Shown: piece after piece, positions 1-10,653 of the stretch
Position numbering within the stretch: position 1 is the first letter of the stretch
Layout of the letters: every line of letters starts with the position of its first letter
NCBI GenBank assembly: GCA_021234535.1
Contig: SFZH01000008.1
Span: 21,911,091 to 21,975,090, forward strand
Source of the DNA: Stichopus chloronotus
Lineage: Eukaryota; Echinodermata; Holothuroidea; Aspidochirotida; Stichopodidae
Reading direction: 5' to 3'
Length of the DNA: 64,000 nucleotides
Made by a program: the position numbers and the translations under genes
Notes under the pieces: generated by a model
Seen by the model: the letters and a program-made list of their open reading frames with translations, nothing else
The model's database searches: none
What the model was told of the DNA's origin: nothing

Positions 1-328
1 GGAAGTCGTTGGACCGGGGGGCGTTGATGGAACATGCCCCGTAAGAGTTGTCGAAGAGCCGCGTTGGTACCTATCGTCGATCCGTCCGGAAATCCGCGGT
101 GGACCGCCGCTATGGCTGAGCGGTAGTTCCTTATGGTACTGACCTGCTTCCCCTCTAGGAGGAGGGCGCAGAAGAAGCTGGCCAGATCTGGTGCTGGCAT
201 TTACATGGGATCGAGAGAGTTGTCGGCCGCCCATTGGAAGTATCGCTCCAGACGCGAATCGTAAGTTCGAACCGTCGTGGCACGCCTGGCTGCCGCGGCA
301 ATGTTTGCAGCTTCCTCAGAAAAGCCTG
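1..328 (-). pseudogene. Tyrosine recombinase N-terminal (core-binding) domain, frameshifted and interrupted
   Basis: In a different minus-strand frame from the RNase H, the peptide FSEEAANIAAAARRATT (from about 325) begins a typical YR SAM-like core-binding domain. It continues with TYDSRLERYFQW, then VSTIRNYRSAIAAVH and a motif ending RPPVQRL at the window edge. A TAA stop at 201-203 interrupts it, and the frame switch near 320-330 separates it from the RNase H. The catalytic Arg/His/Tyr region would lie outside the window. In some DIRS elements RT/RH and YR are separate overlapping frames, so the frame switch alone does not prove decay, but the internal stop does. Confidence 0.7.
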
Positions 329-1030
329 CCGCTTGGAGGGTTGACCGGATAGAGGCCACGCAGCCAGCCGGAGTGTGGACAGGTGCGGGTGCCGCAGAGC
401 TCCGCTCCTCTGTGTCCGCAGGTCCGGGACCGGAGGGAAGAGGAACAGCGAGTCACATAGGAGCCGTAGGAGGAGGGGGAACCATGGCTGGTTCGGCCAG
501 CACGGCGCGATGAGCAGCATATCCGCTGGGGTGCTCTGGAGCCGGCGGAGCACTGTGCGGATAAGCGCAAACGGGGGGAAGCCGTACATGGAGAGGCCGT
601 TCCAAGGGAAGGACAGGGCGTCGACCTTCCACGCTGTTGGAGCCGCGTAACGTGACACGTAAGTTGGAAGGCGCGTGTCGGTCGGTGACGCGAACATGTC
701 CACGAAGGGCCAGTCGTAGAGGGCGAAGATGTGGTCCGCCCACCGCTGCGTGAGGGTCCAGGCCCCGGAGTCGTAGTTGCCCCGAGAGAGGGCGTCGGCG
801 ACGAAATTGTACTGGCCTGCGAGGTGTGACGCCCGGAGCGTGATCTGAAGGGACTGGCATAACATCAGGAGGTCCCACACTTTGCGCAGCTGGGCCGCGG
901 ACTTCGTCCCCCCCTGGCGATTGACGTACGCGACCGTCGTTGAATTGTCTGACCGGACCGTGACTGTGTGCCTGCGTAGGGCCGAGCGCCAATGACGAAT
1001 CGCGTTGGTTACTACTTGCGTTTCGAGGAC
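155..1030 (-). pseudogene. DIRS-like RNase H region, 5'-truncated
   Basis: The open frame begins inside an RNase H fold: the peptide SDNSTTVAYVNRQGGTKS (about 955-900) is the DIRS-type RNase H signature, followed by HLAGQYNFVADALSRG (about 825-775), which carries the last catalytic Asp. After it come VDMFAS, LPTYVSR and LIAPCWPNQPW, and then a WPLSG linker, all typical of this family. The true protein start (gag or RT) is not present because homology stops near 1030 at the junction with AT-rich DNA. Past about 325 this frame loses family resemblance and runs to a stop at 155, while the adjacent frame picks up the recombinase. RNase H would degrade the RNA strand of the replication intermediate. 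A decayed remnant is the most likely status. Confidence 0.75.
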
Positions 1031-2817
1031 ATTGGAAAAAGTTGAAAACTTGACGATGGCAATAGAACTTTACAGATGCAAAAGCAGTGTAAGAGCTTCA
1101 CTGGCAGACCAAAAGGCTGGCAATTACGGAAGGGCGGTGACCAGATACACACACACACACAAATTGCCAGATGCTAGACCATGGTCAATACGGTAATGCA
1201 TAGGTTATATGAGGTGAAGGAGTACGCGCTGTGAATTCCTATAGCTTAAGTCCAGTTGGCCCATGCACACAATGAAACCCTCGCCCATGTATTGTTCACT
1301 AATGAGATACTGCACACGTGTCCTACTTACACTGAGAAAGTGGTGCAGATAGATAAGGATAAGGTTAAATCTGATAAACTTTATAACATAGTGTTGAATT
1401 TTCTTGCTAAAAATTAAGAAGTGCTGTTAACAAGATGTTTGCAGCTAAAAATTTTAGAGAGCACGAGGTACAGTGTAGGCCTATTTGCTAAATAATAAAG
1501 TGGCTTCCGAGACACATGTAATAATTAATTACTCACAGTCTCTAACAGCCCAATTAAATTAACAGCATAGACTTATATTCGACCCAACATCAGGTGTAGA
1601 ATTTCTTTTTATCTGTTCCAGTTTTTCCAATAATTAATAGAATTAGTTAATTCATAATTATTTTGGGCAAAAGAATAACATTTTCAATCAAAGAAATTTA
1701 ATTCAATCTTTTAAAGCCTCCTGAACATTCAAGGTCACATGATTTGATGTGTACTCATGGACTATGTGACCTAAAATATTTTGTCTAACAGAAGGTTAAT
1801 GGGTTTTTTAACCAGTTTAAACCTAGTTTTGACCTAACAGTATAGACAAATATTAAGTTATGGGAGATTGTAAAATACCTTGCCAGCTTTGAAACATGCA
1901 TGGTTCGTGACTAGGAGATTTGTGACTGTAGACTTGGCTTTGAGGAGTGTTCTTAGACATGGCCTTGGCCTCCCGGTGTGGTGACTTGACTACAACAACG
2001 CATTAAACTAAAACAACACAAACGTATGCACTCATGCCTTTCCGAATTGCTGTCATGCCATTCACTCTTACAATTAATGAATAGTACTTTCTTTTGAAGA
2101 TTAAATTATTTTTGAGTCCTATAAGAACAAATAATTGCATTGCATGCAATCAAGCAACAGTAAATTAAACTAAATGTGTAGCAGTATACATGACTTCAAC
2201 CGTCACGAAAGATGAAGCAGACTTTAAATAACATCATAGCTGAAGCATTTCATGCCACTTTCCAATGTCCCGTTGGTAGTGCCACATGTGCTGATAAAGA
2301 ACTGAACTTATAGCCTCATTTATGTTTCCTACTCATGATTAAAGTGTCCCTCTTTGTTACAGGTACACTTACTGTATAGATATTTTGCAGTCATTGCTGT
2401 TTGTATAAAACTAGGCATTAACTTACAACATGAAGTACATCTGCACGGAGAATCATCAGGATTGGGCTGATGACAATGAATTTAGTGAGCAGGTTACTTG
2501 TGAAAGTCTTCAAGTTCTGTGCATTTATTGACTTCTTTTTGTGTGATATTCATTGATTCATTGCTTGCTGACATATCACTGATATGATAGCAACAAAAAA
2601 TCTGATTCAAAGTCAGAGTGCATATCAAAAGTTCATCCGTGCTTAGCATGCATATACAGTATCATGTTGAACATCCACTACAACAGCTTCTTCCAATAGT
2701 GTAGACTCTATGAATAGGTGCTGTGAACTGGCTGAAAAAAATATTTCATGCAAAGTACCTGTATTTGCTGCTCATAACAATACTATATTTATGTAAATAA
2801 TGTTACATTGTTTTCAG
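1031..2817. other. AT-rich non-coding stretch
   Basis: I see no coding region, RNA gene or clear repeat here apart from a short CA run near 1148-1161. If the SET exon at 2818 belongs to a complete gene, its earlier exons are not recognisable in this stretch. Confidence 0.5.
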
Positions 2818-3013
2818 CATTGACGCTACAGAATCCTCTGGCTTGGGACGCTATGTCAATGACAATCACATTACCCCCAACTGCAAGATGGTGATCATTT
2901 GTCATGAGGACACTCCCCACCTTTGCCTGTTTGTGCTAAAAGACATCCCCCCAATGAATGAACTTCGATTCGACTACGGAGTAAAGAATCTTCCCTGGCG
3001 GAAAAAATCTGCA
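2818..3013 (+). CDS. Exon encoding the C-terminal half of a KMT5A/SETD8-like SET domain
   Basis: The exon is preceded by a good acceptor (ATTGTTTTCAG, ending 2817) and ends at a consensus donor (GTAAGT at 3014). Its first base completes a split codon; 65 codons follow and the exit phase is 0. The peptide starts IDATESSGLGRYVNDN, matching the C-V-D-A-T...GR-x-x-N segment of KMT5A-type SET domains. It then shows PHLCLF, a variant of the GE-E-L core in NELRFDYG, with the conserved YDYG-type Tyr, and LPWRKK. SET enzymes transfer methyl from S-adenosylmethionine to lysine; KMT5A acts on histone H4 K20, but the substrate of this relative is unknown. The N-terminal part of the SET fold should be on upstream exons I cannot find. 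The following intron has a diverged copy at 19.15-19.5 kb. Strand and phase fit the exons at 41-56 kb. Confidence 0.8.
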
Positions 3014-3279
3014 GTAAGTCTACTTCACAGATATTGCATTGGTGTCTCACAGGACTGGTGAGATTCAAGGAAGTGAGACAGCAAAATTAAGTGATGCTTT
3101 CTCAGTCATGCACTTGCAGAACTTCAACACTGTTTGTGCTGAGATCGGCACGATACTGTAAGTGATCCATAAAATGCGAAGTTTTCTTTTTATTCTGATT
3201 TTCCAGACCTTGTTCCATCATATTTTCAGGTATTTTGTATGGTTACATACGCTGACGTGAAGTGTTGCACAGGGTTATT

Positions 3280-3665
3280 TTGTTAAGCCTTTACATTTTG
3301 TCACTTAATTATTGAGTTTCACACTGATAAGTGATATCAATATTTTTGAAGAAAAAATTACGTGCTTTTAAATGAAAGCCTCTGGGCATATCAAATTCTC
3401 AAATGTCCTTGAAACAAAGGTTACATCTACAAATTATTAACACAAGACATATATAGGAGTCCATCTTTTAACATCACAATTTGCATACTTAGAAAATGTT
3501 TATTCATGATACAGCTGTGAGAAACTAATTTGCCTGTAAATTTGTCAATCTTTGACAAATTTTGATGGAATCTGTGGTTATTTTTAATATTGTCAATGCT
3601 TATAATGCATCCAATACTCCAAAATGTCATTTTCAAGTCAGTCACACAACCTTTACAGTATGCAT
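3280..3665 (+). repeat. Diverged duplicate of 19150-19495
   Basis: The two stretches share colinear words such as GAGTCCATCT, TTTATTCATGAT, GCCTGTAAA, TTTTGATGGAAT and AAATGTCA in the same order and orientation. This is a direct duplication of intronic sequence that follows the SET exon. Confidence 0.65.
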
Positions 3666-3689
3666 GCATCCCTTAGCAAAATTTAAGTA

Positions 3690-4110
3690 TTCAATAAGTA
3701 TTCGATAAGTATTCATTAAGTGTTCACCTCAGCGTTCGAACACTTATTCCAACCACAACAAAAGATACCCCATTAAGCGTTCGTTAAACGTTCCTCTGAG
3801 CCGAATTATTTAAATGAGCTAAGCGTTTGAATACTAAGGCTTGAACGCTAAGAAGCATTCGAACGCCATTAAGCGTTCGTTAAGCGTTCCTCTGAGCTGA
3901 ATTATTTAAATGAGCTAAGCGTTCGAATACTTAAATGTTAATTAGTGTTTAAAAGCCATTAAGCGTTCGTTAAGCGTTCTTCTGAACTGAGTACCAGTTA
4001 AGCATTCGAATACTAACTTGAACGCTTAGCTAATTAAAGCCTTCAAATGTCAGCTATAAGCGTATCCTTGATCAGAACCGAATTATTGAATGAGCTTAGC
4101 GTCTAGGGCC
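3690..4110. repeat. Tandem repeat of about 90-96 bp rich in AAGCGTTCG
   Basis: Three units begin CCATTAAGCGTTCGTTAA (near 3770, 3866 and 3956), each followed by CTGAATTATTTAAATGAGC and an inverted GTTCGAATAC/TTGAACGCT word. Sense and antisense forms of the GTTCG core alternate, so each unit can fold. No coding potential is seen. Confidence 0.7.
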
Positions 4111-7091
4111 ATGAACAACATAGTGTAGGTTAAAATGTTAAATAAAGGTTGCTAGCTAGTCTTCACTGACAAATGTTAAGCATGCATTTGGGCATTAATT
4201 CCTTACATCACTATAATTACATTTAGAATTACTTACACTGATTGAAGAACTAATCCAGAAAACAGAATTTCTCAGTCTTTGGCAATAAAGTTATATTTTG
4301 TTATCTTTTTTAAGCAATCACAACAGCAAACAATTAATTGAAGTAACAGAAGTATTTCAGTTTTTTAAGTGTCTCATAAACGTGATTTGATGGCTAATAA
4401 ATGATTAATGATTCTTCATCTTCAAACCTCTCCTGGCGTTGTGCACATTGTGGAAAATTTCTGGTTGAAAACCAGGGTCTCAAGCTATTTCCAAAATCTG
4501 CTCCATATCATTTTGTAAATATCAACCCTTTATCCATTACAAGTGTATGACAGTTTTGCTCCTGTGGTTACCAAAGTTTACTATCTCTTGATAGGCAAAT
4601 TCAAACCTTTGGAAAGGGACTTCCAGTGCTTCAGAAAATTTACTTTTTCGTTTTAAAGTAGAGCTCTGTACATGTACTGGATAGCAGTTTACTTTTTAGT
4701 ACTGCATTAGCAAATTGCTTTTCCACTGTGAATTGAAAGATACACAGGATTTAAGTATACCTGACCAACAAATCAAACATTTTTTTTATTGTAATTTGAT
4801 CATCCCACCTTGTTGTGCAGAAGGTGTGTGCTTTTAGTTCTTTATCACAAATTTTTTTTGGGGGTCTCCTTTTTCCACATGTGTTTCCAAGGCTGTAGAA
4901 TTTGCTGCTTTCAAGTTTAAGGTTGAATGCTTGGTTAATGGAAAAAAACCAAGAAATGTTATGAAAATGCTGTGAAGAGAGCTCGAGAGAGAACACAATT
5001 CAAATCTGTTTTGAGGTTGTGTGCTACATATATAAAAAGGCTTAAAGGGGTGGTGTCTAAGTAATGACACTGGCTGTGCAAGTATTAATAGTCAGTACTG
5101 TAAGTTGTAAAGTGTATCTAAGGTTAAGGCAGAGACACGTACAAAATATTCATGTAAAATCCATAATAATATCAAGCAGTTAACTACAGATAGACGACCC
5201 CCAATCTGCTCCTAGTCGATGAAAACTGCCAGTTTATTTCAGAGATGGATGAAAACTATGACAGTAAAGTTGCACAGAAACAAAAGCAAAGAAAACCATC
5301 GTGTGACATTCATGTCGTCATGCCTAGAGTATGAATTATTTATTCATAAAGATACAGTAATTTACCTCTAATGCTATTCATTGTAAAACTCATTGCAATT
5401 TTACAATATTTTCTGTACCAAGTGGTTTGGTTGATGCTCTTACTTGGTGGTGTGCTGTCTTAATAACTGAATATTCTCCATTTGTGACAGGAGTTTGTGG
5501 ATGGTATGGACTGTTCTTTTCACTTCTCAGTGAATACATAAGATTAAAATTATCACCAATGACAAAATAAATGCATGCATAGTACAAGTTGTAGGCTAAC
5601 TCTTTGCACTTTTACTAGTTTTACAGCAGATGATTAGGTTATAGCTAAGAAAAAGGGGCCAATATAGCAGATCTGTAAACAGGTTGTCCAATACTACAAG
5701 GAAAATTATTCACAATAGTCTAGACAAGAATAAATTGTCATAGTTAACTGATGAGTTTCAACTATGAAACATGGCCTCAATATAAGTAACCATTTCAATT
5801 TTCATGTTACACAAAGGCCAAACTTTACTCATCCAAGACCAAATTATAGCCATGGTCTAGGCCTATTTGAAAATAATAAATGGCAGCCAAAAGTGGCCAT
5901 TGATAATTTCGTGGAAAGATACCTCTCAGAGCCTGGTCATAACAAAATTTAAGGGGGGCATGACCTTTAAGATGGATTTGTGAATGTGTGGCCTGAACTG
6001 ATGTAACGCCTTGGGCCTACATAGTAGTAGCATGGAAGCCCGTATTTCATGAAACAAAGTTGGAAAATAGCTAGCAAGTCCCTAATTGAAGATAGAATTT
6101 AATGGGAAAGCAAATGTGCAGTACACTGACACTTTTTGACAGCTTTCCTTACCTTGTTAGAGTTGAAGCTTTTAGTTGATTCTTTAACGTTTGAGGGGAT
6201 GATCAAGTTTATGTTGCATCACCCTGTCAGCACTGGGTTCGTTCCTGTATTTTCGTGCACCTTAATGATATGCAACCTTTCCAACTCCCCCTTTTAAACT
6301 GACCCCCAAACTGCACACATTAAGTATGCTTGAACCTTCAGTCCTGCTACTGCTACTTATAGTAAAAGCATTATTTGGGCTGCAGTTGGAAGGACATTCT
6401 CGAAAAATACAGCGATTTCATTCAGTATAGGCTAGGCCCATGTATTGTGTCATGATGCCAAAACTAAGGGGAAATGCTAATACTAATACAATGAAATTTA
6501 GTTAAGGTAGTATCATTTTATGGTTTCTAGTGAAGCATTTTCACCTAAATTAGGCCCACTGTAAGGTCCTTTTGAAGGAAATTAGTGACAGGTCAGTATA
6601 GACTAAAATGTCTTCTACAGGTATCTGCTGCAAAGCACACAAAGAGCTTATGACAGATTTCACGAAAATAGGGATGCACGAAAATAGGGGAACGTACGTT
6701 TTGATTTTCTGAGGAAGCTTGCTGCAACTGTGTTAATGGTAGTGACATTCCAAGTAACACTGAGTGTATGGGCCCTATATAGCCTGTTCAACTTGAATTA
6801 GCTTTTACATTTTTTGTCTAGCCCTGCAAGCCTCTAGTACTAGCCAGCTAGTACTATATGGCCTACTACTGTACTGGCTCTCTATAGGCCAAATTATAGA
6901 GCTTACGGTAGCCTCACTGGTGGCACTGATCACATATCTACCACGTATCCTTGGCTACAGCCAATTTTAACATACAGGGCATGACTTTTAGTTAGCCTAA
7001 TGATAGTGGTCCTAAGCCTATGCACATCAGGGGAATAGTCAGCATGCTGAACTAGGCCCAGCGTTTCTACTATAGAATAAGCCAACCACTA
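4111..7091. other. AT-rich non-coding stretch
   Basis: Only short, unconvincing open frames occur. There is no recognisable gene, RNA or transposon domain. TAGGCCTA-type words are frequent towards 6.4-7.1 kb. Confidence 0.5.
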
Positions 7092-7709
7092 TGTAGAATA
7101 TAGGGGGTTTTCAGGGGTTCTCAGTCGTGTTATAACTGCCCCAGCGACGGATTGTTGACACAGTGAGAGACGTCAGATTCAGATAGTGACAGAAGTTGAC
7201 TTTTGTGATCAAAGTTCCATTTATTATTTGATTGGAATGGCACACAAATTAACGAGAATTAAATTGACGATGATGATTAAAATTGAAAGTTACATGACGT
7301 TGACAAAGAAGGGATACGATGACACAGGCCTACATAATACAGGAGAAAGCACGTGGAAGGTTTGATGTCAACAGAGCCAGTGCCGGCGGCGTGGCGAGGT
7401 CGATGGTTCGACCCACGCTTAACTGCAAAGGATCACGGTATACATTGCCGACACTGGCCAATCACAGGTCAAATGGTTTGCCTACGTAATTGAGAGAGGT
7501 GGTTGCCATCCGTGATCAACCAATCACGAAAGGGTTGCGAAACCTTTCTGAGAACAGGGTCTAAGTTTAGTATTTTTAATGTGTTGTCTAATCTGACTGT
7601 CTGAGGGAAATAAAGAAAAAAATAAACAAATCTGGGGTAAACACCGGAAGACTGAACTTTGTACGACCTTTTGCACACGGTGGGGTGGAATGACCATCTC
7701 TATACAACA
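7092..7709 (-). repeat. 3' LTR of the Gypsy element
   Basis: About 618 bp with TG...CA ends (minus strand begins TGTTGTATAGAG and ends TATATTCTACA). It abuts a polypurine tract, which fixes it as the 3' LTR. A near-identical copy lies at 35428-36043 in the same orientation. An AATAAA word occurs in the 3' half. Confidence 0.8.
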
Positions 7710-7724
7710 TCCCTTTCCCCTTTA
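7710..7724 (-). promoter_or_regulatory. Polypurine tract (plus-strand primer site)
   Basis: On the minus strand, AAAGGGGAAAGGGA sits directly against the TG of the LTR, the expected position and composition for the RNase H-resistant primer of LTR retrotransposons. Confidence 0.75.
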
Positions 7725-8589
7725 AAATTTTGTTACGCAGTAACCAAAATTTTACTAAAAATATGAGGTTCATGTCAACATTCATTAAAATATAGCGACC
7801 ATAACAATAGAAAATTGTGAATGCAATATGAAAAAAAAATGTATATGAAATATGATATATGACAAAAATACACCATGTAAGTAAGAGCTCTTGTACAATA
7901 AATGATCTGTAAACATTGGGAGAGGCGGGACAGTGGATGGGAAAGTCAGAAACATCACAGTCAATGATAAGCAACGTGAATCAAAGTTTTCAAGGAATAA
8001 GACAAAGAGAAAAATTAACTGTTACGTCGTAAGTGCACACACTCACAAAGATAATAAAGTATGCGACTGAAGACAGTGGTCACACACGAACAGATGGACC
8101 CAGGAAAATACGCAATGACCCGTAACATCGCTTTCCTATCTGACATGTGAACACACAGCTCATCAGAAGCACAGTACATTTACAATTTCATGTATTGTTA
8201 CACGAAAATGTTCACATTACATGTTGACGTTCCTTGTCGTTCAACATTCACTCTGTTAAAAGAAGGTTAAATCTTTTGTGAACCAATTACACTGAAACAA
8301 TTCTGTTCACTCTTGTGATCTCTCTCAAAGGAAGAATAAAAGGTGACCATCTCACGCATTTGCATATGAAGACAAATAACATGTAAACAAACTGTTGTAC
8401 ATATTGACCTTGACCGTTGCCATGGCACTAAGGGCGTACAATCCAGAGTGGAAAGTAAACAATAAGAAATATTCCCTGTAGGTGAATAGAAGAATACCAT
8501 GAAAGGGTGGCAACAGGTGCAGAAGTGAAAACTCCTTTAAGATTATTAGTAGCGTGTAAATGGTAAACATGAAACAAAGAACATTTGCA
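7725..8589 (-). other. Untranslated 3' internal region of the Gypsy element
   Basis: About 860 bp between the end of the pol-derived frames and the polypurine tract. The open frames here show no domain. It may be untranslated sequence or the remains of an additional frame. Confidence 0.5.
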
Positions 8590-9393
8590 TTACTTCTGTC
8601 CAAAGAGATGTCTTTGCATTTTCTCTGGAGAACCTGTTAAAGGAACATTGTTCTCAAAAATGAAATTCACAACATTATCTGTATTTGCATAACGTGACAC
8701 ATTCCACCAAAATGAAAAGTGATCAGTTGGGTCACTTGATTTCAGAAGCAGTTGCAAATCACCTGCCTTACATCTTGCTTTCTTGACAACAAAACCATCA
8801 TTCGGAGAGAGATCAGATAAGCATAAATGTTTCACAATTGTCGTGTTGTCCTCGCCACATGGCAAAGCAAGACATTTGTTGTCTTCAAAACACAAAAGAT
8901 GATTGGAAAGGTTGACTGGACCTGTACAGTCAAAGCATAAAATATCTGAAGCTGTGATTGGTGTTAACTTGTCACTATATTCATCACAGAATAATTGAGG
9001 AGACTTTTCCTCTAGGAAAACATTAACATTATTACTGGAATTCTTCTCAAGAATTTCTTTCAACTTGGAAACATCTTGAATATTTTCCTTTACTGCTGAA
9101 GCTTTAACGTAGCATGGCTTCAGTCTGTTAAAATTAAAAACATCATTTAAGATTTCACCTTTCAATGTTGCTAACAGGAAGTGACTCCTATCGAGCACTT
9201 GGTGCACCACCAGTGGACCTACCCACTCTGCCGCAATTTTCCTGGAATTGGCAGTGAGACTTGAACTAGAGGGATGGTAGATATATACCAATTGTCCCAC
9301 TTTGTAGATTGGATTCCTTGACAGACACTGTGCAGTCTTAGCCTGTTGTGAAGACTGGTGTCGCCTCTGAAGATCTAACATTACCTTTGACAA
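8590..9393 (-). pseudogene. Gypsy integrase C-terminus: GPY/F-like module plus long extension
   Basis: The first 35 residues or so continue the integrase (QRRHQSSQQAK...), then a GPY/F-like module is visible (KIAAEWVGPLVVHQVL about residues 52-67, with FNFNRLKPCYV about 86-96). This module usually ends Ty3/Gypsy integrases and helps DNA binding and target choice. Here about 165 further residues follow with no family I recognise, containing several Cys and a SFWWNVSRYANTDN segment near the end. The frame is separated from the integrase core by a frameshift around 9340-9390 (the frames overlap by about 55 nt and homology passes from one to the other), so it has no start codon of its own. Confidence 0.7.
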
Positions 9394-10063
9394 ATGTGCA
9401 AACCGACTTTATTAGATCTGCATAATCTTCATAAGAATGAGAAAGACCTGCCATAGGATTAAAGGTGACTTTCGTAAGATCTGATGGCTTTCTTCCAAAA
9501 ATTAACTCGAATGGACTGTAATTGCCCAAATATGGTGAAGCAAAGGAATTGTAAGCATATGCCGTAGTAGGAACATATCTTACCCAATCCGTGCCGAATT
9601 GGTTCAAGTTCACTTTCAAAAAATTTGACAATGTCTGAATGTGCCTCTCTACTTGAAGAGACCCATGGTTACAAACACTAATTAATTTCTGATCAATGTT
9701 GAGAGCTCTACACAACAAATTCAATAACTTTCCTGTAAGGGAGGCAGCAGCATCTGTGATAAGTCTAGTTGGAGGACCAAAAATCGTAATAACTTTCTGC
9801 AACAATGCTTCACAAATGGTTTCAGCATCCAATGTTTTAAGTGGTACACACACCAAATATCTTGTAATTTCATCACAAGCAACCATAATATGTTTGTAGC
9901 CAGCCGTGGATGTTGGCATACTCTTAAAGTCTAAACTGATGCTGTCAAATGGCTTATAGGAATCTGGTATACGAGCGTGAAACATACGTGACTTATCTGG
10001 CTTACCCTTGAATTCTTGACATCTGAGACATGCCTGTACATAATTATTCACACATTGGAACAT
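9338..10063 (-). pseudogene. Gypsy integrase catalytic core
   Basis: The fragment opens with the CxxC half of the zinc-binding motif (ACLRCQ). The RNase H-fold core follows, with the three expected acidic residues in SLDFKSM (D), LITDAAASLTG (D) and LQVERHIQTL (E). Integrase inserts the cDNA into the chromosome. In the second block the Gly after the Asp, usual in TDxGxxF, is replaced (TDAAASL), and N-G-x-x-E reads NHGSLQVE. The fragment joins its neighbours through frameshifts near 10050-10063 and 9340-9390, consistent with single-base indels in a decaying copy. Confidence 0.8.
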
Positions 10064-10653
10064 ACTGTATTATGCATGTAAAAATGTTGACGTAACGTCA
10101 AATATGTACGCAAAACACCTTGATGACAACTCAAAAGATTATCATGATATTTCGAAATGACCTGATCAATCATATTGTCTGGAATGACCAATTGTAATGT
10201 TGTTCTAGACTTGTTCTTAGGATGAAGATACACTCGAAAAAGAAGACCATTGCAGAGAATGTAATTCTCCGCTTTTTGAGAAACTGCACGTGCACCTTTA
10301 GAATCTGAAGGCAAAATATCATGAGCCAAATAATCATAAATTGGTTTGAAATGTGGGCAAGGCTCTTGTTGAAGTTGCAATTCATGTGCATTGAATGGTA
10401 AATCATAATCCCTGATGATTTTACGTTGAATATTCTTCATTACCTTTTGCAATTCTCTCTGTTTAGGTATGTGACCTGTCACCAACTTGTCTATGCTTGG
10501 AATAAGTGGCTTCGGAGGAGTATACAAGGCAGGAGGGGGGTCATGAATAACTTCCTGTGGGGTAGAGGTTTTATCTACCAGGTGTGGTTCAGGTTGCATC
10601 ATGTCAGGCATTTCATGCTGTGAAGAAGGCTGGAAACTAGGCAATGAAGGCAA
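10048..10653 (-). pseudogene. Gypsy pol linker and integrase HHCC N-terminal part
   Basis: A proline-rich linker (about residues 1-60) is followed by an RNase H-integrase connection. The His pair of the integrase zinc finger is visible in YHDNLLSCHQG; the Cys pair is on the next fragment. A frameshift near 10660 separates it from the protease-RT-RNase H frame, and another near 10060 from the core. The HHCC domain helps integrase multimerise. Confidence 0.7.

Larger units (their letters stand above)
1..1030 (-). mobile_element. DIRS-like (tyrosine-recombinase) retrotransposon fragment
   Basis: Reading the minus strand, the segment carries an RNase H region followed by the N-terminal part of a tyrosine recombinase, the order expected for DIRS/Ngaro-type retrotransposons, which integrate with a tyrosine recombinase instead of an integrase. 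The composition is GC-rich, unlike the AT-rich flank that begins abruptly near 1030, so the upstream reverse transcriptase is missing. The recombinase runs off the window at base 1. Confidence 0.8.

Noticed and set aside
277..992. Other open frames overlapping the DIRS fragment
   Set aside because: They are shadow frames of GC-rich coding sequence. Only the RNase H and recombinase frames match the family.
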